Of a DNA stretch of 64,000 nt, positions 47,650 to 58,719 are shown in pieces (within the stretch, counting starts at the first letter, position 1; each line of letters opens with the position of its first letter). Where the stretch lies: contig JYIP02000002.1 in NCBI GenBank assembly GCA_001051155.2, positions 379,583-443,582 of the forward strand, given 5' to 3'. Position numbers and translations under genes: made by a program. A model generated the notes under the pieces. The model saw only the letters and a program-made list of their open reading frames with translations, had not been told where the DNA came from and searched no databases. The stretch is from Chrysoporthe austroafricana (lineage: Eukaryota > Ascomycota > Sordariomycetes > Diaporthales > Cryphonectriaceae).

Positions 47650-47941
47650 ATGCATTACGTAACTATTAAATCGTATCTTTCCGTAAATTCTTTGCTATAA
47701 GATTAAAATTGATAAAAAACGGTACGTTTAGCTATGCCCAATTTCTATGCGATATTATACTTTATATTTCAGGAAAAACTTTCCAAAGTTTTCCGAAAAA
47801 GCAAAACTATATAATACGCTAAATATATTTATAAACTATCGCTTAAAAACCGCTTTTCCCTAAAAGGATATCGATAGGCTATATATTTATATAATAGCGA
47901 AAGCCGTTTTTACTATAATATATATATAACGAAAAACTATT
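47650..47941 (+). pseudogene. GYP1-D ORF2, N-terminal 97 codons only
   Basis: Intact ATG at 47650 (MHYVTIKSYLSVNSL then stops), in frame with ORF2 of B and E through the segment SLKNRFSLKGY. The frame ends at the junction with the GYP2 gag fragment. Confidence 0.6.
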
Positions 47942-48257
47942 CCAATTTCGAAACGGCTTTTATTAAGATTTTCAGAAACTTGGATAAACAATACATTGCG
48001 ATATAGCAATTAAAAGCATTTCGACAAACTAGCTTAGCTGCAAATTATACGGCCAAATTCAAACAAATCGTAACTTATTTCAATTACGAAAACGAACCTC
48101 TTATAAATGCCTATTATGCAAAACTCAAAGAAGAAATTAAGGACGAATTCTATAAAGAAAACCGATCCGAAAAATTTAATAAATTCATTAATAAAGCAGT
48201 TCGTATTAATAACCGACTTTACGAATATTAATAATAGCAATAAAAGAACTATAATAG
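47942..48257 (+). pseudogene. GYP2 gag fragment
   Basis: About 316 bp matching the GYP2 gag at 13541-13860. Readable: AKFKQIVTYFNYENE, EEIKDEFYKENRSEKF and NKAVRINNRLYEY, then a Gln-rich end (48034-48240). It ends at AATAG, where copy E begins. No GYP2 LTR is attached on either side, so it is the visible stump of a GYP2 copy into which E inserted or recombined. Confidence 0.82.
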
Positions 48258-48440
48258 TAATAACAAACTTATAGATATAATGAATTTATAGTGAATTCCT
48301 TAATAAATACGCAATGAACTTACTAAATAAATGCTATACTCTTACCGGGAAGCTTATATAATGCCTTAATATACTTTTAACATAATTTACTTTCTTAAAA
48401 AAAGCATGCTTTATAATATATTTCAATACGTTTACTATTA
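48258..48440 (+). repeat. GYP1-E 5' LTR (183 bp)
   Basis: TAATAACAAACTTATAG to GTTTACTATTA. A gap near the start makes it shorter than 207 bp. The sense strand has GCTTATATAATGCC near 48350-48363, the TATA-like motif. It is followed by the decayed primer-site region. Confidence 0.87.
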
Positions 48441-48484
48441 ATTAATAATTACGCTTTATATGCTTTTACTATATAATCGGATTT

Positions 48485-48645
48485 CGATTATCGGTTTTAT
48501 AAAGTAATAATTCTTATAAAAATATTAGTTTTATAAGATATCGGCCTTTATAGAAGTATCGGCTTTATAAAATATCGGCTTTTATAAGAATATCGGTTTT
48601 ATAAAATATCGGTTTTTATAGAAATAGCATTCTTATAAGAAATAT
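48485..48645 (+). repeat. GYP1-E leader tandem repeats
   Basis: TATCGG(T/C)TTTTATAA(G/A)A units repeated about seven times, equivalent to 40879-41040 in D and 32253-32410 in B. Confidence 0.72.
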
Positions 48646-48714
48646 TATAATTATTTATCAATAATTTATTGCTAATTTATTATAGCAATTACTAACAATA
48701 ACGTTTTATTATTG

Positions 48715-51700
48715 CGGCTTATTAATTATATCGAAATTAAATATTCTGTTCAAGTATATAAGTTTATATAAGCTTTGAACGATTTTGAAATGAAAGATTG
48801 GGTCGTATCGGATATTAAGATTTTTTTCGAAATCGCGTACGTTTTTATCGACTGGAAACTTTTAGCCGATCGATACGAAAAAGCAAAGCAGAATCCTAGG
48901 GAAACCAATATACTTTTGTAGAAAGCAAAAGCATAAGTAGTTAAGCAAGAATAGCTTTTATTGCTTAAGCGGTAAACTTAAAAGGGAAAAAAGTCGAATT
49001 TCGACAAGAATTTGTCTTAATAGATAAGAGAGAATATTATATTCTGGGAAGATTTTTTCAAATATTGAAAATTTCGGAAGCTTGCTGAAATAATAACAGA
49101 AAAAGAACGATAATAAATGCTTATAGAAATAAACGAAAGTAAAAATACTTTTCGATTTAATAATTCGGAAAATCCGTTAAAAGAATTAGCTTAATAATAG
49201 TTTATCGAAAATCGAAAGTATTATATATTTAAATATATTAATATTAATAATAAAATTAAATATATTTATTTATTATAATATTCGACCGAAAATTTAAATT
49301 TTAAATTTACTGATAAATTTGAAAATTCTTTAGCTATAATAAAAAAAAATAAATAAAAGCAAAGGAAAATAATTAATTCCAGAAAGTAAGCATACTTTTT
49401 CTTAATAAAAACCCAGAATCGGAATGCTTTCAAATAAAATTCCATTATAGCTATTTCGGCTAATTTTATAAATTTTATAGCAAAAGGTATGCTAATGCTT
49501 TAATCGGATTTATCGGATTATTCGCAGCTTTTCGGAAAAGAAAATTATAAGAAAGACTAAATAAAGGAAAATCGGATAGTCGCATTATTATCTTTCAGAA
49601 ATACTTAACCTTTTTTTTCTTAATTACTGGCCTATTGGATTAGTTTTTATAGTAATTTGAAATGAAAACAATTTATTAAAACGGTTTTATTTCGGAAAGA
49701 GCAATATGCATTAGATTTAAGAAAATATTCCGATTGCAATAAACTTTCAATATGCAAGCGCTTTAATCGGAACTTATTAAATTAAAAAACCTTTTCTTAT
49801 TTCGGCTGCGAAATAATATGCTAAAAACGGATATTGCTTTATTAAACTAGCATTTCTTAATATTATAAAATATATCCGGCAAATATTTATATTAAGGGCA
49901 AGAAATTAATTAAATTAAAGATTATTTTCGGGTTTTTAATTAAATATTGAAATTAATCCTAATTTTCAAAAAGAATTACTTAATAAACTAAATAAATTAC
50001 CGGATTTATCGGATTTTAATAATAGTAAAAGCAATAATTTTCGAAATTTATTATTCGGCTATAAGCGATTTAAGACTTTTCGAGCATATCGGCTTAATTT
50101 ATTTAAACTTATAGCATTGCCCGTTAGCATTAATAGGAAATGTAAAAATATAATTATAAAACGATTCTAACTTTACGAAAACTAAAACGATTATGCTAAT
50201 TTAATAATTATATCCATTACAAATAGCAAAATTATTATTTGGAAAGACTTTTAAGCTTTTATAAACCAATATAAGATATATATAATTAGAAATGCAAAAT
50301 GCGCTAAATATTTTAATTTATATTTACCCGCTTGCTTAGTTAATATAATATATATTTGGTTTTATTTTATATTATCTTTTTAAGAATATAAAGACTTTAT
50401 TTTGCATAAGTATAGTTAGAGCTAATAGAAGAAGTGGTTAAGAAAAGATTTTTTTATATTACGGAAAACTGCAAAAGACTTGCTAAACGCTTAATAATAT
50501 TCCAGAAAAATATACGAAATAATCGCAATATTCTGGAATTTACTTATTACGTTTGCTAATTTATTAAGCTAACCGAATATTTAAACTTATATTTGGCCAG
50601 AAATATCTGGGATCGAATCGATAAAGAACTAGTAGCTAAATATTTCGATAGACCTGGTCGAAATAAAGATATAAAAGATTTCGAAAAACGTCTTAAAGCG
50701 AAATAAGAAATATAGCATATTTTCGAATCAGACCGCATAATAAGATTATTTCGTAAACCCGCGCAATTAGTACGGAAAGTTATATAATCGGCGGCTAATT
50801 TTCCCAATATTAATATTTATTTCCTAGCTAATATATTCTTAAGACGCTTTGAAAAATTCAAGCTTTAAAGACTTGAATATTCATTTTGTTTAATAAGGAC
50901 GTTTAACTAGCCAAATCTATCCAAAAGTACTGGATATATTCCGGAATACGAATTCCGAAAGCTTTTATTAGAATAATAGCAAAAGCTAATAAATGCTTAA
51001 AACTAATTACGAAAACAAATAGCCCGATAATAAAATATCTTTAATATAGTTAAGAAGATATTAATTAATATTATAAATAATAGCAAAAATTCAATTTTAA
51101 AAAACCGGAATTTCCAATTGCGCTTTTATTATCGATTTGCATAAAAGAATATTAAAAGATATTTTATCCAGTTAATTTTAGCAAATTTCAATATCGATAA
51201 TGGAAAATTGCAATATAATCTAAATAAAGAGAATAAGCTGGGTCGAGAAGGCTATTTTCCTATAAATAACGATTTATTTATAGCTAATAGCGATAAATAA
51301 ATTGAAAAGACTAAAAATAGCGAAAACTTATAAAAGCGAGATAATAATTCGGAAGAATATATTAATAAGGAAAACGTAATAATCGAAAACGATATATAGA
51401 TTTTTCGGGCCGAAAAGATAAAACTATTTATAAATGAAAGCATATTCCATATTAAGCATTTTATATAACTATCCAATTAATTATAAAATTTTACTAAAAT
51501 TACTATATAGAAAAGAGAAATTTTGGGATATAATAATCCTATACTTATAGCTAAGCCTTATTATAGCAGTAGCTATATATATATAAAAGCTATAGCTAAA
51601 ATATATTCGAATAAGCCGGATATAAAAGTTTATATCGATATAAGCGCTAATCGTTATGCTATTGCTAAAGAATTGCTAGCGCAATTCTTTAAAGCAAAAG

Positions 51701-54700
51701 TAAATTGGAATATAAAAGCTAAGCTTAAAAGCATAAATTAAATTTCTAGCAAAAGGCTAAGCTGAATTCAATATATATTTCCAAGGTAATAAATACGGCT
51801 ACTTAATTATATTACGTACCCGAATAAAAGCTTGAGTATTAAATCGACTGGAAATAAGTATTTTGCTAAAGCAAGAATATAATATTTTTTACGAAATAAA
51901 TATTCTGAACTCAGAATTATCCTTACGATTTGGTTGCTTTAATAATATTATAGTAAAAATGGAAATATTTGCCCGAATACTAATATAATTTTAGCAAGTA
52001 AAAACTGTAATTATAATAATAATACTGCTTAGATCTTATAAGCTTATCCCTATTAATATTAAGCGAATCTTAAAAATATAATCTTTCTATTTAAGCTGCA
52101 ATAAAAAGGGTAAATAAATTACTTAATAAGCTATTAGATTAAGGAAATTCTAATAACGAATTAAGCAGCAATTTCCTTAAAGATCTAGAAAAACTAACTT
52201 CTAAAAATAATCGAACTATTTCAAACGGATTATATAACTCTGCTAGCGAACTAAGACAATTATTATTATATTGCGCGATAATACTTCTTTTAACGAATTA
52301 AAAACGGGTTATAGCTTTTAGGAAAGCTGAATTTAAATTAACTATTATTTATTAAGCATATTTTCTAATAAATTGCAGAAATTACTGGAAAATAGCTAGA
52401 AAAATACCGATTCCTGGATATAAAGATTCCCAAGATAAAAGATTATTTCGAAAATAGTAATAAACTGAGGATTCGAAAAGATAAAGCTATTAAATAATCG
52501 GAAATTGATTTCGGTATATACGTTTGCAAGCATTTGCCGGAATTTCTCTATAAAATTATAAAATTAATACGAATATATGCTGGAATTTTCAAAAATATAA
52601 ATTCCGTTAATATGCTAATCGATTAATAAATAAAAATCGATTTGGTTAAAAAATAACAGAATTAGAAAATAGGATAAAAGCTATATTATTTAAATAAGGA
52701 AAATTAAAAAGTAATTAATAAAATTTTGGATAAATTATACTAGCAAAGTCGAGCTAAATAGGTTATAAATATAATGCTATTCGGTTTATTAATTTTTATA
52801 ATTTAGAAAAATATAAATAGCTAAAGGAAAAGATATATAATAATTAATTTATGCATTTTAAATAAAATTTCAGTCTTTAATGCTTACTCTTTATTAGTAT
52901 AATAGAAAGTTATTAAATAGCTAAGAAAAAAAAATATACATTACGGTAATAAATATATAGCAATTTCTCTATTAATTCTTAATATATTCAAATTATAAAA
53001 ACCGATTTACTATTATTAATTATTGCAAATAAGAAAAGATAAAAGTTCTATTTATAGGATTTCGAAATTTATTATTTTATATTTAGCATTTTATAAATTA
53101 ATTCTTACAATTATATTATAAATTTATTTCTATTTTTATAAACGATATTATTATTCATTTAATTACAGAATAAAATTATTTGCAATATTTATAAAATATT
53201 TTCTTATTATTTTTACGCAAAAATATTTTATTAGCAAGACTTAAATTATTTCTTGGATATCTTTTAATCCAAATCTTAAGATTCAAAGTAAACGGATTCG
53301 GAATTTCCAATACGGAATACCGGATATAAACTATTCGCAATTTGGAATTCCCCAAAATATTTTAATAACTGGAAAGATTTATTGGATTTATAAGATATTT
53401 ACGCTATTTAATTCCTAAATATAATTATCGAATTAATTTATTTCAAAAAAGGAAAATTAGAATGCTGAAGTATAGGATAGCGAAATTATATTACGCAAGC
53501 TATTTTTGATTCAATATTAAACGAAATTAATAGTTTTTACGATTTTAAAATAGCTTTAGAAGCTAAAAATGCTTTATTTTATTATATTTTAAATAAACTT
53601 CTTTTTATTTAGCTAAACGCATTTAAAGAAATAAGATTTTCAAGCGTTATTTTTCAATTAGCAAACGATTATATATAGAATAGAATATTGCTAATGGCAA
53701 ATATAGCTATATAATTAATCCTTTACTTAAGCAAGACAATTAATAAAGCAGAACGAAAGTACTAGCTTATAAAGCTTGAAATAGCCTATTTAGTATAGCT
53801 AATACAAAAATTGCAGACGATAATAGAATCGAATCGAATTAAGCTAATTTATATCTTTACCGATTAATATAATAACAATTAATATTATTTATTCGTTATC
53901 TATAAATACGGTAAATAAGATTAAGGCAAATATGCGGCTAATTTTCGTTTTGGAATATTTAAGCTAATTCAACTTGAAAATATATTATATACCGGGAAAA
54001 TCGAATATTCTTGCAAATGCTATATTAAAATTACTATTTACCCAGAAACCTATCGATAACGAAAGCATTTTAAATAAGATATAGGAAAACGAACTTGTTT
54101 AAGTTTTTAATAAAATATTTATAAATAGCGAAATGAAAGGGCGTATTAAAAAAAGATACGAAAAATACGCTTTATAGTCCAAAATAATCGAATAACTGAA
54201 AGACTGAAATAAGATTGCCCGACTACTTTTTATATTAAATTATAATAGCTTATTATTTCTCAAAGACTATTACAGGAAATAATAATTATATATTTCGAAT
54301 AAAATAATATTGGATTTTATTAAGGAAGCTTATAATAGAAAATACTATTTCGGTATAGACTGCATATAATATAACTTAACGGATCGATTTATTATTAAAT
54401 ATTGCTATGCTAAAATACGCAATTATATATCGATATATCGAGCTTATAACGAAAACAAAAACGACTTATAATAACCTTTAAAAAAGATATAGCTTATATT
54501 ATTTCTATTAATCCCTTTTTATATTATTATTATAAATTTCGTTATAAGGCTATCGATAGTATTATTTATAAATACTATATAGGCTTTGGCTAAAATGCTA
54601 TTCCTGAATGCATTTCTTACGATTACAAATAAGTATTTCAAAGCTATAATTATTATATTAAATAATGCAATATATATTATAATAAATTGGGCAATCCTTA

Positions 54701-55840
54701 TTTTACGAATACTTTATATTATTAGCTAAAGAATTCTTAAAAGGATTATTTCAAATAGAAATTCGAAATTTCTATCGGAATTCTGGAAATATTTATAAAA
54801 GGCTATCGGAACGAAACTTACTTACTTTACGGCCTTATATCCGCAAACGAACGGGCAGTCTGAAATAAAAAACCGAATAATTGAAATAGCAATTCGGCAT
54901 TTTATTACCGCTTATCCTAATGCAAAATAGACCGAAATAATACCGGCATTATAATTCAATTTGAATAATATATATAACCGAATTATAAAATATTTAACTA
55001 ATTAAATGCTATTTGGATTTAATTCATTATCGGATTAATAAATAAAGGATATAATATTCTTAATAAAAGAAGTCTTTTAGGAAAAAGCTTAACTTTTTAT
55101 TACCGAAACGCAAATAATAGCTAAAATGCAATATAACAAATATTACTGCTAAATAATTTTCGAATTAAACGATTAAATATATATTCGCTTAAGCTATAAA
55201 TACTTATTATCAAATAAGTCATTACTGAAATTTTTATAATAGAAAATAAGATTTTTCCAAATTATTTGAAAGATAAAAAACTTAGCATATAAATTGAAAT
55301 TAGCTCTTTATATAAATATCTATTTAGTAATCTCGATAATATAATTAATGCTTGCAAACTTTTTTAAAACGGACCTCTATAAATATAACCATATATACCA
55401 GGACCCAATAAATATGCTAGAAAATCCGGATATCGAAAAATACTTAGAAAATTACCGATATTACGAGCTAAAAAGGATAATTAGCTGCTATAACCGAAAA
55501 TATAAATATAATTCGCATAGAATTAAATATTTAATAAAATGGATAAATTATTCTACTCATTATAATATATAAATGCCCCGTAATATTCTGAATACGGACA
55601 AAATAATATGCAATTTCGAACGGAAATACAAAGCTATAGCCGAATTGCAAGAAAGAGCAAAGCGAGAGCGGCTATTTGCAAAAGAAGTTCCTAAATTAGG
55701 AAATATTATTATAATTGCCTTATGAAAACGAGGCAAGCTAAAGCGCGACTTACGAATAGAAAGTATATTAGAATAAGTTAATTTACTTATTCTAAAAGAT
55801 CGAAAGAATTTATAACGTAATAAGCGCGCATTAAGGTAAA
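48715..55840 (+). pseudogene. GYP1-E gag-pol, non-functional, integrase best readable
   Basis: Gag from about 48715 to 51500. Protease segment 51523-51741 has VYIDISANRYAIAKELLAQF (D-T-G to D-I-S). RT catalytic FINDIIIHLITE lies at about 53132-53170. RNase H is at 53560-54060, including ALEAKNALFYY and KTINKAERKY. Integrase is at 54310-55050, with NRKYYFGIDCI (zinc His changed to Tyr), IINFVI for the first Asp region, RIISNRNSKFLSEFWKYL for the second and ALYPQTNGQSE for the Glu site. Chromodomain 55440-55640 reads YYELKRIISCYN and YLIKWINY, then an IW-P-N-L remnant. Confidence 0.87.
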
Positions 55841-56135
55841 AGCAACCGTTAAGTAAAGCAAGTAAATTTCTAGCAAATGCAAAAAGCTATTATTTTATAG
55901 ATTATTAATAAATTCATTTTGTTTTCCTTTTCTTATTAACGTGCTTATAACTATTATCTCTATCCACTTATTATAGCTAGCTATATCGCTCTATTATTAT
56001 TATTTTTCATTATATTTTTGAATATTGTTTTTGGGTATTCGGCCAGTATTATTATTAATTTCGCTTTACCTTATTAAGCTTTTATAAATTTGCAAGGACT
56101 GTATTAATAAGGCTATTAATACTATTATATCCAAA

Positions 56136-57361
56136 ATGCATTATACGATTATTAAATTATATTTTTCTGTAAATGCTTCGCTATAAGACTAAGATTGATA
56201 AGAAACGGTACGTTTATCTATATTTAATTTCTATACAGTACCGTACTTTATATTTTAAGAAAAGCTTTCTAAAGTTTGCCGAAAAAGCAAGATTATATAA
56301 TACGCTAAATACGTTTATAAAATATCGCTTAAAGACTGCCTTTCTTTGGAAAGATATTAATAGGCTATATACTTATATAATAGCGAAAGCTATTTCTACC
56401 GTAATATATACGTAATGAAAAACTACTTAAGCGATTTCTTTCGTTATTAAGAAGCTTATATAATAGCCTTTCGTTAAGCGCTAATTAATAAAGGTTATAC
56501 CGATATAGTAAACCGAAAGGTTAAATATAATATTTATATCTTTAATATTAAATTAAGCAATAGCGATATCGGTCGGCCGCTAATCGCTAAAGAAGCTTAA
56601 GAGTTTATTTTATAATACTTTATGCTATCGTAAATTAACCGTTCCAGCTTTATTTATGAAAGATAGGAATTTTATTCAAGTACTTTTATTAATACGGATG
56701 CTATTACGAGCGAAGATATAAATAACAAACTAATAAATAACTTTATTAAGAGAATATTGCTTGAATTCATTTTGAATTTACTTACCGTTCGTAATCCTAT
56801 CCTTGCTTTATATATTTTATTAATAGCTCGTTGCATTTTATTTCCTATTATAATATCGAGAGATAATTGCTTACGAGATAAGCATAGCTATTATATTAAA
56901 AATAAAGCTAAATAAATAATATTAAGCAATTATAGCAATTTTATTAAAAGAGAAGTAAATACCGTATGCTATATAGCTAATATAGCTAAAGTTATTATAG
57001 TTTACGAATATAATCGTAATACGGCTTTCGTTACTTAAAAGAAAACAGCTAAAAATATCAAGCTAATTTTAGCCAAGCTTAAAATTCTTAAACCCATTAT
57101 GCCAATCGCTAATCTAAGCTTATTTGCTATAATAAAGCGAAATTTTATAATGCTAGCTAAGCGCTATTAAGTTATAAATAATATTATCGACTTAACTAAA
57201 AACGATTTATTAAATATAACTAGTTTATTAGCTATATTAAGCAAGGCTTTCCGAATTAGTATTAATAATACCTTGCTCTTGCAAGCTACGCTTTGCGCTG
57301 CTCCCGCTTTATTTATTAAATATGACCCCAAATCCAAAGCTATTAAAGCCGAAATCGCAAT
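56136..57361 (+). pseudogene. GYP1-E ORF2, N-terminal 409 codons
   Basis: Intact ATG at 56136 (MHYTIIKLYFSVNAS), then a continuous frame with only TAA/TAG/TGA stops and no frameshift. Readable blocks: SLKDCLSLERY, RNIYVMKNYLSDFFRY, ALINKGYTDIVNRK, NSDIGRPLIAKEA, TFINTDAITSEDINN, NPILALYILLIARCILF, ANIAKVIIVYEYNRN and IKYDPKSKAIKAEIA. It aligns codon for codon with B and is cut at 57361 by a GYP2 LTR. No homologous family is known to me. Confidence 0.68.
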
Positions 57362-57647
57362 TGTTATAAACGCTGCAGCAATCTTAAAATTTACTGGAAA
57401 GTTAAAGGGTTTATGCTAGCAAAAGCGGTGCTAAATACAGGCCTCGAATAACCGAAATACGTTCGATAGAGTATCGCAATATTTATAAGCCTGGAACGGC
57501 TATTACTTGAATAGTTTATTAGGTCCAAGTAGTACTTAAATTTACGACTGAAAAGCTATAGCAATTTATTTAGTAAATAGTTCGCCCTTATATATCTAGC
57601 TTTTCAGTTCGGCTCACTTGCTTACTTAATAAGCCGGTAAGCCTGGC
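57362..57647 (-). repeat. GYP2 LTR, truncated (286 bp)
   Basis: Starts TGTTATAAACGCTGCAGC and follows the LTR consensus past the TATA block, then has its own variable segment (TTGCTTACTTAATAAGCC, 57619 onward). It is cut by the next LTR at 57648. About 150 bp of its end are missing and not found after 61359. Confidence 0.85.
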
Positions 57648-58083
57648 TGTTATAAACGCTGCAGCAATCCTAAAATTTACTGTAAAGTCCAAGGGGTTTA
57701 TGCTAGCAAAAGCAGTATTAAGTATAATCTTTAAGTACCGAAATACGTTTAACTAAATATTGCAATATTTATAAGCTTATACGGCTATTACTTGGGTAGT
57801 TTAATAAGGTCGAAATAATATTTAAATTTACGACTGAAAAGCTATAATAATCTAATCTAGTAAATATTTTATCTTTATATATCCAGCTCTTTAATAAAGA
57901 CTGGTTAGACCGATATCGAACGTATCGGTCTTTATGGAATCGATAGGACCGATAGCAATCCTATCGGTCCAAACCCTAACCTTTCTTTTTATATAAACCC
58001 TAACCGGGTTTTACTTGTAAAGCTTGGTATTTATAGCTCCTGCTTGCTTTCGGGGCTTTGGCCTTGCATATTGGGTTATAATA
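57648..58083 (-). repeat. GYP2 LTR (3' LTR of deleted copy)
   Basis: 436 bp, TGTTATAAACGCTGC to GGGTTATAATA. The variable block has two perfect inverted repeats, AGACCGATA/TATCGGTCT (57907-57931) and GGACCGATAG/CTATCGGTCC (57946-57970), followed by AAACCCTAAC (57971-57980) and AAACCCTAACC (about 57994-58004). Confidence 0.92.
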
Positions 58084-58149
58084 TTATCCTCTTTCTATCG
58101 ATTGTTATCCTAATAATTTTCTATAAGTTTTCCGGGATTTATTTCGTTT

Positions 58150-58711
58150 TATCCTATTTTCTTAATAAGGATATTTGGCAGGGTCGCAAAATGTTTTTAT
58201 AAGAAACCCGATCAGAATAATACTCTTTGGTTTATAGTTTTTTCCCGTTATGCGAAAATGCTTGCGTATTCCGCTTATTCTAGCCGCAATCTTTTCTATA
58301 TTATTTCGGAAGAGGATTCTTCCCGTTATATAGAATGCATTCGCAATAAGCATAGGAATTATAATGTGGCAGAGCTTTCCCTTATTCAGATATAATGAAT
58401 TGTTAAGCAGCATTCCCAAATTTGAAATAGAACTGGATATTATAGAAGAAAAAGCGATATTGGCAAATGCAAAAGTCTTTCGTTTACAGTAATAGCGTTG
58501 CCTATAAGCCGAGAAAATAGCGCGAGCGGTTTGCCGTAATTTGGATATTATCGAAGAGTTAGAACGTATAGAAGCCGAAAAAGTTAAGGAGGAATATTGC
58601 AAGGCTATAGCCGAATGTCGTATTACGGATTTTCTGGTTCTTAAAAGTTTTTTTCCTGAGAATTTTAATTTAAATATTATTTTATAGCAATTTGGTTCTG
58701 AAATCGGTTAG
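58150..58711 (+). pseudogene. GYP2 antisense ORF, second copy, one frameshift
   Basis: Same protein as at 19327-19890. Readable: LWFIVFSRYAKMLAYSAYSS, NLFYIISEEDSSRY, then (after a single extra base near 58425) ELDIIEEKAILANAKVFRL, ARAVCRNLDIIEELERI and EAEKVKEEYCKAIAECR, ending before TAG at 58709-58711. It runs opposite to the pol of its own element. It is markedly less AT-rich than the pol region on its right. No function is assigned; the coiled-coil-like helix is the only feature I can see. Confidence 0.65.
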
Positions 58712-58719
58712 CTTATTAT

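Larger units (their letters stand above)
40655..47941 (+). mobile_element. GYP1 copy D, plus strand, integrase core deleted and 3' truncated
   Basis: Colinear with copy B in reverse from the 5' LTR to the first 97 codons of ORF2, where it meets a GYP2 gag fragment at about 47941. It lacks about 830 bp covering the integrase catalytic core: sequence matching E near 54305 jumps at about 46725 to sequence matching E near 55140. It was inserted into copy C in inverted orientation. Confidence 0.88.
48258..57361 (+). mobile_element. GYP1 copy E, plus strand, truncated in ORF2
   Basis: Colinear with copies A and B from the 5' LTR through 409 codons of ORF2, then interrupted at 57361 by a GYP2 LTR. 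It has gag, protease, RT, RNase H, a complete integrase with H-H-C-C-like and D-D-E-like regions, and a chromodomain. The 5 bp before it, AATAG, would be the left target duplication; the matching right one is not in the window. Confidence 0.9.
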
